Positions 43,087-55,114 of a stretch of DNA of 64,000 nucleotides are shown here, one piece after another. Under the pieces are notes generated by a model that ran no database searches, was not told the DNA's origin, and was given only the letters and a program-made list of their open reading frames with translations. The position numbers were made by a program, and so were the translations under genes. Each line of letters starts with the position of its first letter. Within the stretch, counting starts at the first letter, position 1. Source of the stretch: Plenodomus lindquistii (Eukaryota; Ascomycota; Dothideomycetes; Pleosporales; Leptosphaeriaceae); the NCBI GenBank assembly GCA_025504975.1, contig JANUWI010000001.1, positions 2,232,001 to 2,296,000 on the forward strand, read 5' to 3'.

Positions 43087-45720
43087 ATGGAAGCCGCGAC
43101 GGCGACGGCGACGCAGACAGAAGCCGCCCCGCACCCCGCCGAGGAAGGAGCCCCCAACGCACAGAGCCGCATCGCCCACACGCTGACGGCCTGCTGTCGC
43201 TGCCGGACGGTGAGTGCTGCAACGCCTGGGAAGCCAGGGTTGTTCATGTTCGACTTCGTATGCAGCGACTGACATGTGCCCAGCGCAAGACGCGATGCGA
43301 CCCTGGGCTGCCGCGCTGCGGGCCCTGTGAGCGCACAAACTCGCACTGCGAATACTACGACCCCACAAAGGGCCGCAAGATGCCCCGCAACTACGTCGTG
43401 CACCTGCAGCAAAAGGTGCGCGACCTCGAGCAGCAGCTGGCCGACCTGGAGCGCGACGACATGGAGCCGGACCCTGAAGATGTGGTGCGCGGGGCGTCGG
43501 CTGTGCGCGTGCAGGACTCGGACGAGTCAAAGTTCCTGGGGCCCTCGAGCGGCATCACCATTACGCGCCTCGTCATGCAGCTGGCCAAGCAGTTTACAGA
43601 GTCCAAGAGCATATCCGAAATCGTCCCCCACTCGCGCCAAAAGTCAATCAAGGCCCAGTTTGCCCTCGAAGACGAGCGGCCCACGTCCAAAATCTACCCC
43701 CTCGTCAGCCATGTCGCAGCCACTGAGCTGCCCAACCGCGACCTCACCAACCTGCTAGTCGAGCTGTTCTACTGCAAGGGTGAGTACAAGAGGGGGACTG
43801 GTTGTCACTTGGCTCACGGCAGTACTGACCCCTCGCCCAGTCCACCCCATGTATCCCATGTTTCACGAGCCGACCTTCACCCAGCTCGTCGAGGACGTCT
43901 TCAACGGCTCCACCGATCCCTACCAAAACTACTGCCTGCGCATGGTCATCGCCATCAGCCTGCAGAAGATGGACCCGCAATACGCCGGCTTGGCAGACAG
44001 CTATTACCTCGCAGCCCTGACCTACTTTGAGGCCTCGATCAAGCCTATGAACCTCAAGACGCTGCAGTGCTTTGCGCTGGTCGCAGGCTACTCGCTCCTC
44101 ACCCCTACTAGGACTGCTGTCTACTACATCATGGGCCTTGGAGTGCGCCTCTGCCAAGCATTGGGTCTCCACGAAGAGAAGACCATCACTCTAGGAACTG
44201 GCGGTCGTCCTGCAGATCCTCTCGAGGTCGACATGCGAAGGCGCCTATTCTGGTCCATATTGACCATGGACTATGGCCTATCTCATAGTCTCGGTCGCCC
44301 CGCACACTTCGCTACCAGGAGAGAACACATTGATGTCAACTTTGGCGAGCTGGTTGACGATGTCTACATCACCAGAGAAGGCATCAAGCCAGCACCCCAA
44401 GCTTCGCTCAAGAAGTGGATTGCCATTCATTTCTACAAGATGCGCCTGCTCCAACTAGAAATCCGCAAGATGCTGTATCAGAGGAAGAAGCCAGAGCCCA
44501 AAGACGACCAGCACCCCTGGTTCGCCCAAATGCTCGCCAAGATGGAAGCTTGGCGCGACACGAGCCCGGAAATGGATGGCGGATCTGGTCTGAACAAAGT
44601 CTGGTATGTCATTGAAATTCCGTTATGCAATACACCAGCTGATTCGCGCAGGTTCATTGGTCGATTCAACACCATGGTCGTGTTTTTATATCGCCCTTCG
44701 CCGCAAGTTCCACGACCCTCTGTCCAGGCTGCCATTCGCTGCTATGATGCGTGCCAGTTCAACATCCACATGTCCATGAAGCAGATTGAGACCCGCAGTG
44801 TGGACATGACGTGGATCTTTGTGCAGTCCATCTTCATGTGCATCAACACTATGCTCTGGACCCTGTCATATTCCGAAGTTCGCAGACGTCATAGTCGAGA
44901 AGAGGTCGAAGGTCATCTGGGTGTGGCCATGGAATCCATCAGACTGGCCTCCGAGCGATGGCCTGGCGTGGCTTCCGCTATGGAGCTTTACTACAACCTG
45001 ACAGCTGCCTGTATGAAGATCTTCGACAAGGACGGCGATGTCCCCATTACTGCTGCATCACCTTCAGATACTGCGTCCGTCGTCTCTGGCAACATTGTTG
45101 ATGGTGTCAATAGGTCACGAACCACGAGTCCGGCTACGGCATCCACTGCTTCTGTGGGTACGCCCGCTGACACGGTACCTGCACCTTTCGGCTTGCCAGA
45201 CCAGAGTCAAAATCCACCGCTCTTCAACTTCAACGGCCACCAGACGAACGGTACAACCTCGTTTGATACCTCGCCCAGCACGCAAAACGCACTGCACGCA
45301 ACGTCACAGCCGCCACCTCAGATTTTGTACACCGATATGAGCCCCAAGGCATCTATGGATGCCAGCATTCCCATTTATGGCTATCCTATCACGACTCAGA
45401 TGTCCTCGATGCCAACCACGTTCGCAGAACTCCCCCAATGGAACCCAACGTTTTCAATGCCGCCTCAAGAACAGTACGGCATGCCGACCATGCCTCTAGC
45501 CTCGCCATTTTACAATGAAGCGTACGCGGCGAATCAAGGATACGAGGTTGCAGACTACCTTAATCCCGGATGGAGTCAAGATTCTCGAGGCAACGGCTTG
45601 AACCAGGAGCAGCAAATGCAACTGATGCACGACTTTGAGATGAACGAGATGAAGAACATTGAAAGTATGATTCAAAAGAGTCACGAACTGTTTCCGCCGC
45701 AACGATTACACACCTACTGA
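43087..45720 (+). CDS. Zn2Cys6 transcription factor with fungal regulatory domain
   Basis: CDS join(43087..43209,43284..43779,43841..44603,44652..45720), 816 residues; ATG 43087 lies in a strong context (GCGACCATGG). The first intron splits the zinc cluster after residue 41. The cluster is Cys36-x2-Cys39-x6-Cys46-x6-Cys53-x2-Cys56-x6-Cys63, followed by a basic linker and coiled coil (YVVHLQQKVRDLEQQLADLE). The Fungal_trans region shows VHPMYPMFHEPTF, YYIMGLGVRLCQALGLHEE, DMRRRLFWSILTMDYGLS and GRPAHF. The third intron is 48 nt, a multiple of three, so retention would insert 16 residues without a frameshift; the spliced form restores the usual W-F-I-G-R-F junction. The C-terminal ~250 residues are Ser/Pro/Met-rich, probably an activation region. 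Target pathway unknown. Confidence 0.88.
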
Positions 45721-46622
45721 AGCAATGCAAACTCAAAAGTCCGCCTCATAACATATACAAAGCTCCATGTATGCGCAAGGTAGCGTACACCATCGACCGT
45801 GCCAACCGCGCGATACGTCTCCAGGCCGACAACTCAGCAAACTTCAGATGATACGGTGTAGGTGTATTACCCAATATCCCGAAGCTATAGGAACTCGCCG
45901 ATCCTGCTGATCTACTGCTATGGAAGGTCACAACGCCGTCCGAGATTGGCCGAATCAGCATCTGAACGGAAACATCTACGACATTCCAGACCGCGCTAGT
46001 GCCGTGAGAAGGCTCAACGTCGAGGCTTTCCTTGTATGAACAAGATATTTGAGCCTCTCATGTGATGGATACGAGGAGAACTCTCTGCGCGTGGTATGGC
46101 GACTGTGGCAAAGTCGATGAGGATGATAATGGTTTTGGCAATGGATGGCTGTCTTGCTCCGAGTGTCTGCTACACTAGCGATATGCAGCATATCTCAATT
46201 TCCACGCGGAACATGTCAGGATGAACATCGCGGTCAGGAAGAAGGACTACAAAAGTGAAATCGCCCAGGACACGTTCACCGGACCGCATACGCAGTTCCA
46301 TGACGTCACGGCAAACGCTTCTATCAATACACACACGCGCGATCAAGATCAATGGACTTGCCCAGCCAAACAACACGCTGCGTCTCGCACGCCCAGTTCT
46401 CATCGGGGAATAAAGAAGGGAAAGACGACGTAATGAAGAAGGAGTAGAATTCAACCTTGGCTGGACCAAGGTACTTATCGTGCTAGAGTAACCATATCAT
46501 GAAATAATAACACTTATGCAATCTCCTAGTCGTTGTTGTTGTGCTCAATTTCTTTTTCTCCTTTCGTTCCCAGTCCAGTCCAGTCCAGTCCAGTCCAACC
46601 TGTGTATGCTGTGTGCCATACC
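45721..46622. other. intergenic, convergent 3' ends
   Basis: Between the plus-strand Zn2Cys6 gene and the minus-strand gene ending at 46623. Holds the CAGTC pentamer repeat at 46571-46595; no gene supported. Confidence 0.4.
46571..46595. repeat. CAGTC x5 microsatellite
   Basis: Five perfect tandem copies of CAGTC close to the 3' end of the minus-strand gene at 46623. Confidence 0.85.
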
Positions 46623-48760
46623 TCAAGTCAAACGCGCATACTCCTTCCTAACCCAAACCATCATGTAACCTACTAATCCGCAGATAAAAGCGGTATGATC
46701 AACCTCCTCTTCCTCTTCGTGTGTACAAGTCAACCTCTTGTCTTCATCTTCTGACGTCGTCACATCCCGACCTTTGCCTTTTCCCTCCCCCATCCCTTCC
46801 CCTTCTCCACCCCAACCCCCAGATTCCCAAACACCCCTACAAACCCCATAAACCCACTTCCCCCCTTCCAAAACCCAAACATACTCGACATGCTTTACGA
46901 CCGGCATTTCATTTTCCAAATTTTCCACCACGTCGCGTAAAGAGAGCGAGGGGTTTGCGGCGCTGTCTTCGAGGAGGTTGGACAGGGCGATTTGGACGCC
47001 GCGGTGGAAGGGGGGGAGGAGTTTGGGGGGAATGTTGGGGGGGTAAGGGGGGAGTGTGGGGGGTGGGTGAAGGGAGGGGGGGAGAGGGAGGGGTTGTGCT
47101 GGGGGAGGGGTGGTGGTGTGGATTTGAGACCTGGGAGGCGGGGGCGGGGGCGGGGGCGGTGGGGATGGACGGGATAGGTGTAGTGAGACAGTAGTTGTAG
47201 TATTTCCCAGCGTCGCCGCAATCCGAGACGCATGCCCTTGGAAAAGGAGGGTGAACGGCGAGATGTAAGTGTCCGTTTCCATTTCCGTGTCGAGCATGGA
47301 TTGGTCGTCATCTTCACTTGGAATGAGTTGTACGCTTTTGACATTCTGCTTCCTGCGCTTCGTTGTGCGCTCTGGGTGAGGATCTGAGGACGACGTAGGT
47401 GAGACATCGAGTGTTTGGTCTCTTACCATGGCGTATTTGCGCTTCGCAGGATCGAAGTTGGTCTGCAGGGCGCGGTGCAGGGATATTGAGTCCCATTTTG
47501 AGAATGGTAGCTTGACAATCAAAGAGGGGGCGTCGGTCAAAGGGCGATACGTGGTCTTGGGTTTCCTATATGGCGTTTGCGAAATTGTGGTGGGGGCTGA
47601 AGTATGGTGCGAGGGTGAGGTCAAGCTCACTGGCTTGGGGGCGCGCGGGCGGAAGGACTGTGGTTGATATGTGTTAGTTTGGATCATGCTTCGATTTGGG
47701 GGGACGGGTGAGATCTGTGACTTACGTTGGAGTAAACATGTGCAGGCGCTTGAGAGGAGGTCGCGGACGGCGATCCGGCAACATTAGAAGATGTCGGTGA
47801 TTTGGAAGCAGCAGATGATACTCTAGAATGCTTGCGAGGTGATGCATCGCCCTGCGCATGTTCCCAACTTCCTGCAAGACCAACATGCACTACGTCCTTG
47901 GACACGGCTTGCTTGTGATGCTTCTCTACTGCGGCTTCCTGGAGTTGTACTTGGAGTGGGTTCGCGATCTTGAGGTCTTTCATCGACTTCGTTGTCGCCT
48001 TCGCGGGTCTGGAGTGAAGGTGTGGGGTGTTTGGTGCCTCACGTTCGCTCTCATCGTTGGATTCCTGCGTGCCTTTGACCGCTTCAAGCATGGGCGGCAT
48101 GGAAGCGGTAGGTAGCAGACCTCGCCTTGAATCGCTTTTCAGTAGATTCTCCACCACCTCAAACTCATGTTTAGCCCTCTGGTTCTTGACCTTGCGCCTA
48201 GCAAGCTCAGCGTGTAGAGCGTACGCGTTTACTTGTCTCCTGCGCTTCAGATCTTCCTTCTTCTGCTTCTTCGACAGCAATGCCTCATGTTGTGGTGTTG
48301 GCGCTTCTTTTGGCTGCAACTTCGAGCTTGAGGCTGCGGGCGAAGTTTCGATGACGATTGGTGTATTGCTATCACCCTCTTCATCGGGATCGATCGGTCT
48401 CAGAGTCTTCTTCTCATCGCCGGCCGAACTCTGCCTCATTGCTTGGAAATGATTGTCGGTGACACGCTCGATATTCTCTTTGTACAAAGAACCCAGAGTC
48501 CTCATGGTCGTGCGCAGTAAACGCACCACCGGCGTTTCCTCGTTCAGCGCCGTAGGCAAGTCAGTGTTCAAGGCGATATCAAAGGCTAGAAGACCGCGTG
48601 CACGGATGTCGGGGAGAAGCGACGTATCTGCGCGAAATGTTGCGCGACGTCGGCTGAACTCTGCAATCGCGGCGGGGTCAGGCAGTGTGAGGGTTTTGAT
48701 CGCAATGTTCGTGGTGGTTACGTCTTCGTCCGATTTGACTGTGGGACCACGGAGATCCAT
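46623..48760 (-). CDS. hypothetical nuclear-type protein with polyproline tract, 689 aa
   Basis: CDS complement(join(46623..47657,47726..48760)); the 68-nt intron (GTAAGT donor, CTAAC branch, CACAG acceptor) joins two long open frames in phase 0. The N-terminal ~115 residues look ordered and helical (FSRRRATFRADTSLLPDIRA, VVRLLRTTMRTLGSLYKENI). A charged Lys/Arg-rich helix follows near residues 185-220 (LSKKQKKEDLKRRRQVNAY), then Ser/Pro/basic linkers (SPRKHSRVSSAASKSPTSS). The second exon begins with Pro/Thr-rich sequence, has an acidic patch (IPSEDDDQSMLDTEMETD) and a run of about ten Pro, and ends with a more ordered, acidic C-terminus. No signal peptide. Composition suggests a nuclear protein; family not recognised. 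Confidence 0.7.
47010..47164 (+). repeat. G-rich low-complexity tract (polyproline-coding on the other strand)
   Basis: Many runs of 4-8 G separated by A, T or C on the plus strand, including several back-to-back GGGGGC units near 47140-47160. It lies inside exon 2 of the minus-strand gene and encodes its Pro-rich region. Multiple overlapping G-quadruplex patterns are present on the non-template strand. Confidence 0.75.
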
Positions 48761-49819
48761 CGCGAATCATGAGTGAAAGAGTTTCAGTGGAGAATGCCGG
48801 GTGTGGGGCAGATTAGCTGCTCGAGGTGTGAGTGAATATATACGCAGTGAGTGGTGGCGTGGCGATGTGAATCTGCGGTGTGAACACTGAAAGTGCGACC
48901 TACTAGTGAATTATGCGCCCTAAAGCTCTCCAGTATAGGCCAATGGTCTTGCAAGATGAAAGTCGAAAGATGGCCTAGAGCAATGAGGAACAAAAACTAG
49001 TGGTTTATTGGCGTCGAAGTCGCAAGGGTCTTCGTGCACGTGGAAAAGGGAGTGCACTTTCCCCATCATACAGAAGTTGCCACCTCGTCCCTTCCCCGAT
49101 TCGCTGGCCGCATTCATCTTCATCCCTCAGCATACACTACCCATTATCAGTTTGCTATCTTTCGAGGTTGATTTTGCTGTCGCGTGTATGCTGCACTTCG
49201 CGCATTCGCAGGCTCACATAGGCCTCTCTCAGCACCACACGAAGTGTAATGTTCGACTTCTTCAGGAAATTCATGTTTTCGGATTACTCACTACAGCCCT
49301 CGCAACTGGATGGAGGGGACGACAAGGAGGGATTTACAGCATCTGCACACATGACGACGAAAGACGTATGGCTCAAAGACCATGCGCACCGCTGTGTACG
49401 TTTCTGTCGCCCGAGTTGCTCCTAGCAGATCATGATGGACTTTTCTTCGGAATCAAGGCGGGTGACCTGAGTTTCGCTTGCCTTGTGCGTAAATAACTGC
49501 CACTAACAGTTGCTGTTACGTCCTACTTTGACGTGATGTGAAAAAGTTGCTGAGGCGAATGCTGCATCGTTTAATCGATAGATTTCTTGCTCTCATTGGC
49601 AGGCGTTATGATTGGACTTGAATCCGAAACCCATCTTGTCTACAATCATAGAGTGTTAACATTTAGTTCATGAAAGAGATCGGTCCACTAGGAGTTTGAC
49701 ATACATATATAGGCAGTGTTGTTGTGGCAGCCCATCTAGGTAAATACAGGCTAGCGGCCAGGCTTCCATGATACACGACATCCCTTCCATCCTGACCACC
49801 TTGACACTGTGCTTAAAGC
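48761..49819. promoter_or_regulatory. divergent intergenic region, ~1.06 kb
   Basis: Upstream of the minus-strand gene at 48760 and of the F-box-like locus at 49820. Plus frames at 49008-49496 are open but have no recognisable protein character. Confidence 0.4.
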
Positions 49820-51150
49820 ATGTCAATCGCCGCACAAATATTCAATCATCCTTCCCTCTTCTCCTCCACTTCATTCATGCGCAACGCGCATTCACTAGTT
49901 ATGGCGCTTGTACCTGAGGCATCCTGGCGTCAACAAAAGCGTAGTTACCAATCTACGCGCCTCCAGAATTTCGGATTTGCTCAAGGTTTCATCACTATGC
50001 TTGCATGCTACCCGGTCCTTGAAAGTTTGCTCATGTACATTGACTATCAAGACATGATTCACATCGCAAAGACTTGTAAAGCCGCTTTCGAGACTCTCAA
50101 TTTGGACAACGAGCTCAGTCGTCGGAACTTGGGGTCGAATACTATGTGCTCTGGTCATGGAGTTCGCATCCGTCAGCAGATGTTATCAAGTACGAGCGGA
50201 TTCAAGGATAGCTCACGACCGCCTACATGCGACGGTCCTTGCAACAGCCAACCATGCGTCACCTGCAATTTCAGCAGCTGTAACGAGTGTCGTATACACG
50301 TCCTCTTTCAGTCCACATCTCAAACAAAGAAAAAAATTGGAGCGAAAGAATTCTGCAAATGCGTGGGGCGAATCTTCCTGAACTCAGTCGCATACCGAAC
50401 GGTCCCCAGCTCTCTGCAAGCGGTCGAACGTGCAGTTACTATAAAGTCGACGTGAAACGGTCGCAATCCTGGTAGCCTGTTCCAACACGACCGTGGTCGT
50501 ATCTGCGCTACGCGATGCTACATCGGCGACAACATTCTTACCGAAGACGTTGACGTGTTCTTGGATCAGGAACTCGGCTACACTTTTGTCTCGAAGGGAG
50601 CATTTCCTGGGCCCCTGTCTCCTATCTCACCATTAGCCACCGCTCGTCACGGATTGAAGGAAATGCTTGAGTTTTTCCAGGCGGTAGTTGATACCCGTAT
50701 CATTTTAGTCTGCGGATCGTGTCTGGCGCTACGGGGAAATCCACATCGTTGCCATCGTACACTTCGTAAACGCTTTGTCGATCGCTGGCAGTGCATTCCA
50801 TGTTCATTCGACATGAATCGCCCAAGCCCACCATCAAGCACGATACCGACCATGCCAGCAAAGGTATCTGTGAATGCAGTTCCATGTACAATCACAATCC
50901 AAACGTGTCCTTTACTCTGCCCGTGTGCAGGTGGTGTGAAGACATTATCTTCGACCACCAAAATCTCAGGTATGAGAGACAAACGATGTACCAAAGCTTC
51001 CTAGCCAATGTTCGGCACGCTTCTGGGCCATACAAGTGGAACTCAGAAATATCTTCTCAGGCAGTCGCAAGCTTCCTTGTTGCGTATGAGCATCAGATCT
51101 TACGCTGCTCTGCTCTACTAGATTCACATGTTGCATGGGAGAAGTCTTAG
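49820..51150 (+). pseudogene. F-box-like/Cys-rich protein, copy 1, frameshifted
   Basis: Aligning with copy 2 (51962-53193) shows the ancestral order: an F-box-like N-terminal segment (YPVLESLLMYIDYQDMIHIA), a CSGHGV motif, a zinc-ligand-like C-x2-C-x4-C-x2-C block (CVTCNFSSCNEC), a variable region, then CGSCLALRGNPHRCHRTLRK with FVDRWQCIPC, and CRWCEDIIF. In copy 1 these pieces fall in different frames: frame changes are needed near 50325-50370 (at an A7 run), near 50465-50475, and near 50800-50830. None coincides with a convincing intron. I therefore call it a decayed copy; assembly indels are the alternative. F-box proteins couple substrates to SCF ubiquitin ligase, but here that is inferred from a weak N-terminal match only. 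Confidence 0.55.
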
Positions 51151-51961
51151 GGGTTGAGATGGTATCGAAGCATCTGTATGATAAGTCGTGGACGGATTCG
51201 TGAGTGAATGAGCGGCTAGCGTAAGGTGGGGCTGATCAGGTGGAAACCGGACAAGTCGTAATTTTGAAGAGTACGAGATATATCACGCTGGTAGTGGGAG
51301 GTACTCTTGTATACGTACGTCGCAACGTCTCTGTCAATATAGTTTTCTTTACCTGGATAAGGATTATTCGCCGTTTCTCAGCGCGAAAACCTGGCAGAAT
51401 TCGCACAAGCTGCGCATGTGATCCTGCTATGAATCGATGAGATTCTGCTATAACTAATGCCCGTGATTGACTGCAGTGTGCGCAACTACCTATTCTGACT
51501 TTGCAAAGTTTGGGCGGTATTGTAGTGATTTCGCGCTCTCGCCGTATTCTGCTGTGGGTTTACCTGCAGTCTACATACGGCGGTGACTGTACTGCAGGTA
51601 GAGAGTCGCGTCACATTTATTGGTTGAGACAGCGAGCTGCATCTTTGCAGCGAATCTCTTGCATGACGCTCCGTAGTCTAGGCAGCGGCAACGTATGGAT
51701 TGAGTCACTGTGCTTTGACTGGATACCATAGATGTACCTACACTAAATCGGGCAAAAGTCATGCATCTATCCGGGGTGGTGTCGCATAGCAGCAAACCTT
51801 TCCGCGGTACCTGTTGGCAGATCATGTTTGTTTTGGGCTCCTCTTGATGACGCCAAATTGTTTATAAGTCAGGAGCCTTCACGGGCCTATCTGATTCTTT
51901 TCTCTCTCTTCATCTCCTGGACCAGCGAGCGAGATACCATATCAATCACAAGGCATTAGCC
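51151..51961. other. intergenic between the two F-box-like copies
   Basis: About 0.8 kb. Short frames on both strands, none supported. The last ~60 bases form a leader-like stretch before the ATG at 51962. Confidence 0.4.
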
Positions 51962-53193
51962 ATGACATCATCCCAAGGTGCCAGGAGCGATACGGCCACG
52001 AAAGGCAGCACCCAGTGGAACAACGATCAACAATGATCACACTCAAACCGTCTCGATCTCACGCAAGACTTCCTGGCTTCTGCTCTCGCTTCTTATCCGA
52101 TTCTCGTAAGCCTCATTCACCACTTGCAATTCGGAGACGTGGTGAATCTTGCACTGACCTCTCATTCTGCATACGAGAGTTTGCGACCGGGCCGGGAGCT
52201 GGGCCGGAGGATTCTGGCGTCACAGACTTTGTGTTCTGGCCGCGGAGTCAAGGTTCGATCCAAGGACCACGAAAGCCTACAAAACACACTTCCCCGTCGT
52301 TCAGAATCAGACTGCGAGCCTTTACAAGGATGTAACGATGCGAACAGCAACCCGTGTGTCATGTGCAATCACACCACATGCAACGATTGTCGCATACATG
52401 TCCTGTACCAGACTGATAACCGATTCGGCTGCCTCTCTAATGGGATGATTTCGACAAACCGTACGGGCTATTTTTCCCTGGACAAACAGCATCGTTTTAC
52501 GATTGCACCCATATCCACTCCCGTAGATCCCAAGCCTGCCGGATTTTGGCAGGGTATAATCTCCGCACCACCCCTGTCCAACCAAGGCCGTAGCCAGGAG
52601 GGACAGGAAGTCACAGACATATAGCCTTCAAGGATGTCGCTCAACTGCTCGACCAGAACTTGGGGAGGCAATTCAATATGAGAGGCGTCCGCGCTGGCAC
52701 TGCCGCTGAACTTTTGATATCAAATCACATCACTCAACAATCCAATGCAGTAGCCAGGGCTCGTCTGGAAATGCGGTGTGGAACGTGTCTGGCCCAACGA
52801 GAATCCTTCCATCGCTGCCAGTGTACTCTACGTAAGCGCTTCGTCGATCGTTGGCAATGTATCCCGTGCTTCGTCGAACATGACGCCCCCAAATCCATGT
52901 GGCTAGGGGACGCTCGCGACTCCAGCTGCACCTGTGGCAAGTCTTTTCGCGCAGACCGCATCATCTTCGTACCCACCTGCAGGTGGTGTGACGGCATTGT
53001 ATTCGAGGACCGAATAGTTGATATGCTTCCAGCTCAAAGCCAATACAAGGCCTTGCTGGAGGGCAAAAAGTTTTCTTCCGGACTGTGGAAGTCTTTGTTG
53101 GAATCAGAAGAAGGGACAACCGCATTCAGAAACCACGTGGCCCAGGTTCAGCGTCCAACTAACTGTCAAGTCGTTCAACTCAACTCGTTCTAG
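51962..53193 (+). pseudogene. F-box-like/Cys-rich protein, copy 2, partly open
   Basis: From the ATG at 51962 the frame meets TGA at 52034-52036, then continues open with DFLASALASYPILVSLIHHL (F-box-like), LCSGRGVKV, CVMCNHTTCNDCRIHVLYQ and a middle region to a stop at 52624. A frame change between ~52592 and ~52622 is needed to continue with AFKDVAQLLDQNLGRQFN, CGTCLAQRESFHRCQCTLRK, FVDRWQCIPC, CTCGKSF and CRWCDGIVF, ending at 53193. A weak intron (donor GTGCCA, acceptor CGCAAG) would remove the first stop in phase, so the N-terminus could still be functional. The second lesion has no splice explanation. The C-x2-C pairs and R-K-R-F-V-D-R-W-Q-C block are well kept, so decay is recent or the indel is technical. 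Confidence 0.55.
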
Positions 53194-53809
53194 AATTCTG
53201 TGCGCAGTTTGAGGGAGAAATTTCGTCTTGTGGTCCTCTGAGGATGGACTTGTTCGATCACATGACATACGACAAGGACACCTGGATATATGGAGGAGTG
53301 GAATCAAGATCCCGAATTCAATGTAAGCACTGTCCGCACGTCCACGTTTGTATCTCAGAATGATTACCTTTATAAACTCGCTCTTATTTGTGTGAACCCT
53401 GCCACCTTGACACACATGCAGAACTTGAGCTTTCTTCGAAGGTACCATAGTGACGGCGCGCTAACGCCACCATCAGCACAACCTCCACCAGACAGCATTC
53501 GCACCTTAATTCACACTGTCGAAAATGCAACTTCCTTTAACAAACAGTCAGCCAGCCATTTAGACCAAATGTGTCGCTCTGTGCTTGAGGTCTAGCCCTG
53601 CATCGAAATCCCGAACGCTTTGGTCCGGTCTTCAGCGTATACAGTGTTAGACCTATCTCGTGATATCGCAGCAATGACTAGAATATCTGAATGTGGGTCA
53701 AACGGGGCAAGTCCCGTATTCCACGAATTTCGCGCTCCGGGTCGTATGTGATCGAGAGCGTCAGTGGCAATATACGGTGACTGAATAGGCTGTGTGTGCT
53801 CCGAAGTCA
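53194..53809. other. intergenic, convergent 3' ends
   Basis: Between copy 2 of the F-box-like family and the 3' end of the PTH11-like gene. A plus frame at 53290-53595 has no recognisable features. Confidence 0.4.
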
Positions 53810-55114
53810 TCAGTTTTGCGTTACTGTTGTAGAGACTAGTATGCCATTGTGACTGGCTTTTAGTTCCTCCTGACTACTATGTGCATCTGCCCAATGTGAG
53901 CCGGATGTTTCGAGTCCGAGTTTCCGGTTTTTGTCGCGCGTGCTCAGTCTTCCAATCGTGACTAGCTCACTGCTGCCACCCCCTTGCTTATTGTATTTGC
54001 CTTCAGTCTGCCTTCGATAGCCACGGGAATCGTATGTCGTTTTAGAACGAAAAGCATTGGCGAGGATCGCAAATGCAGGACAGCACCCAATGATAACAGC
54101 TCGTAACTAGTCAGTCTCTGAGCTTCCAGATTCGTGATACTTACTTACCAATAGAGCACTCTACCATTCCCCAAATCGCAAGCCATGTGGGATCCAAGGG
54201 CTGGCCGTCTGCCTCCGGTTTTGCTGCATTAATTGCAACTTGGGCGACCCGGAGGCAAGCGAAAGCAATGCATACGAAACCACTTGCAAACAAGAGAAGA
54301 ATGGCAATCTTCTTACTGTGGGGCATCCGGAGATTCCAAGTGAGACGTATTGGAAGAGCCATGACTGTCATAATCAGCAAGCAATACTGGAAGTTGGCGT
54401 GTGCGATGATGCGTACTCATAAGGTTCGTGAATGTGTCTACGGCGAACGAATAGTAAAGGCTTGTGAGCTGCGCGTGTTTTGCTTGGTTCCCCGTCTGTG
54501 TTAACGTTGAGACTTAGCGAGTCTCCAGCGACCGGTTGGGGTATTAGACATACGCAACCACCCGTCCAAAATCCAGCGATGGTACCGCATGAGCGGAAGT
54601 ATAGCACATAGTTACCCACGTGGGTCTGCTAAGCTGTTAGACAGAGCTCCGGTAGCAACGCCTTCGGTCACTGGAAGCTTACACCAAGGCAAATTCCAAC
54701 AATGACCCACCAAATGGCTGTGTAGTGACCTGATATACCAACAAGCAATTTTCGATAAAGCAATAAAAGCGACAGCTTGATCGACCAGAGCGTCATCCAG
54801 AACATGCAGGGAGCCGCAAAGATCATCTTTGCCATGATGATGGTCTCTCGCTCCATCTCAGGGTAAGGTTGCAGGTCTCCATTAAGGACTCCATATACCC
54901 TGTGCATATAGGGTGAGACCGAAATGTAGAGGGCGCACATGGTGATGTAGAAAGCGAATGCAAGGAATACAAAATAATCTGATACCGATAGCTTCTTTGG
55001 CTTGATGATATGGAGGCCAACTCGCACAAGAATCACACAGGAAGTCACACCCAGCATTGAGTAAGCAACTCTGAGGACTGTGCCCTGGGCGAATCCATTG
55101 GTTATCGACGACAT
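53810..55114 (-). CDS. PTH11-like fungal seven-helix membrane protein (rhodopsin-type domain)
   Basis: Five-exon model complement(join(53810..54099,54149..54364,54417..54495,54554..54625,54683..55114)), 362 residues. All junctions keep phase; the exon-2 acceptor may be 3 nt earlier. Helices: VLRVAYSMLGVTSCVILVRV near the N-terminus, SDYFVFLAFAFYITMCALYI, a third near TIIMAKMIFAAPCMFWMTLW with LSLLLLYRKL, IWWVIVGICLGV, SLYYSFAVDTFTNLMIMALP, IAILLLFASGFVCIAFACLRV, and a last segment VECSIAVIIGCCPAFAIL. The order of D-Y-F-V, L-L-Y-R-K-L, D-T-F-T-N-L and V-E-C-S-I-A-V-I is that of the fungal rhodopsin/PTH11-like family without a CFEM domain. The C-terminal ~75 residues are a polar cytoplasmic tail. 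Some relatives sense host or surface cues; a ligand cannot be inferred here. Confidence 0.82.

Noticed and set aside
42385..43530. Long minus-strand open frame (381 codons) across the divergent Zn2Cys6 promoter
   Set aside because: Very rich in Arg, Ala and Ser with no ordered pattern; it overlaps the promoter and the first exons of the plus-strand gene. A product of high GC content.
46571..46595. CAGTC repeat as a regulatory array
   Set aside because: A simple pentamer microsatellite in a 3' region; nothing supports a function.
49008..49496. Plus-strand frame of 162 codons upstream of the F-box-like locus
   Set aside because: Mixed composition, no leader, and overlaps other frames; insufficient support.
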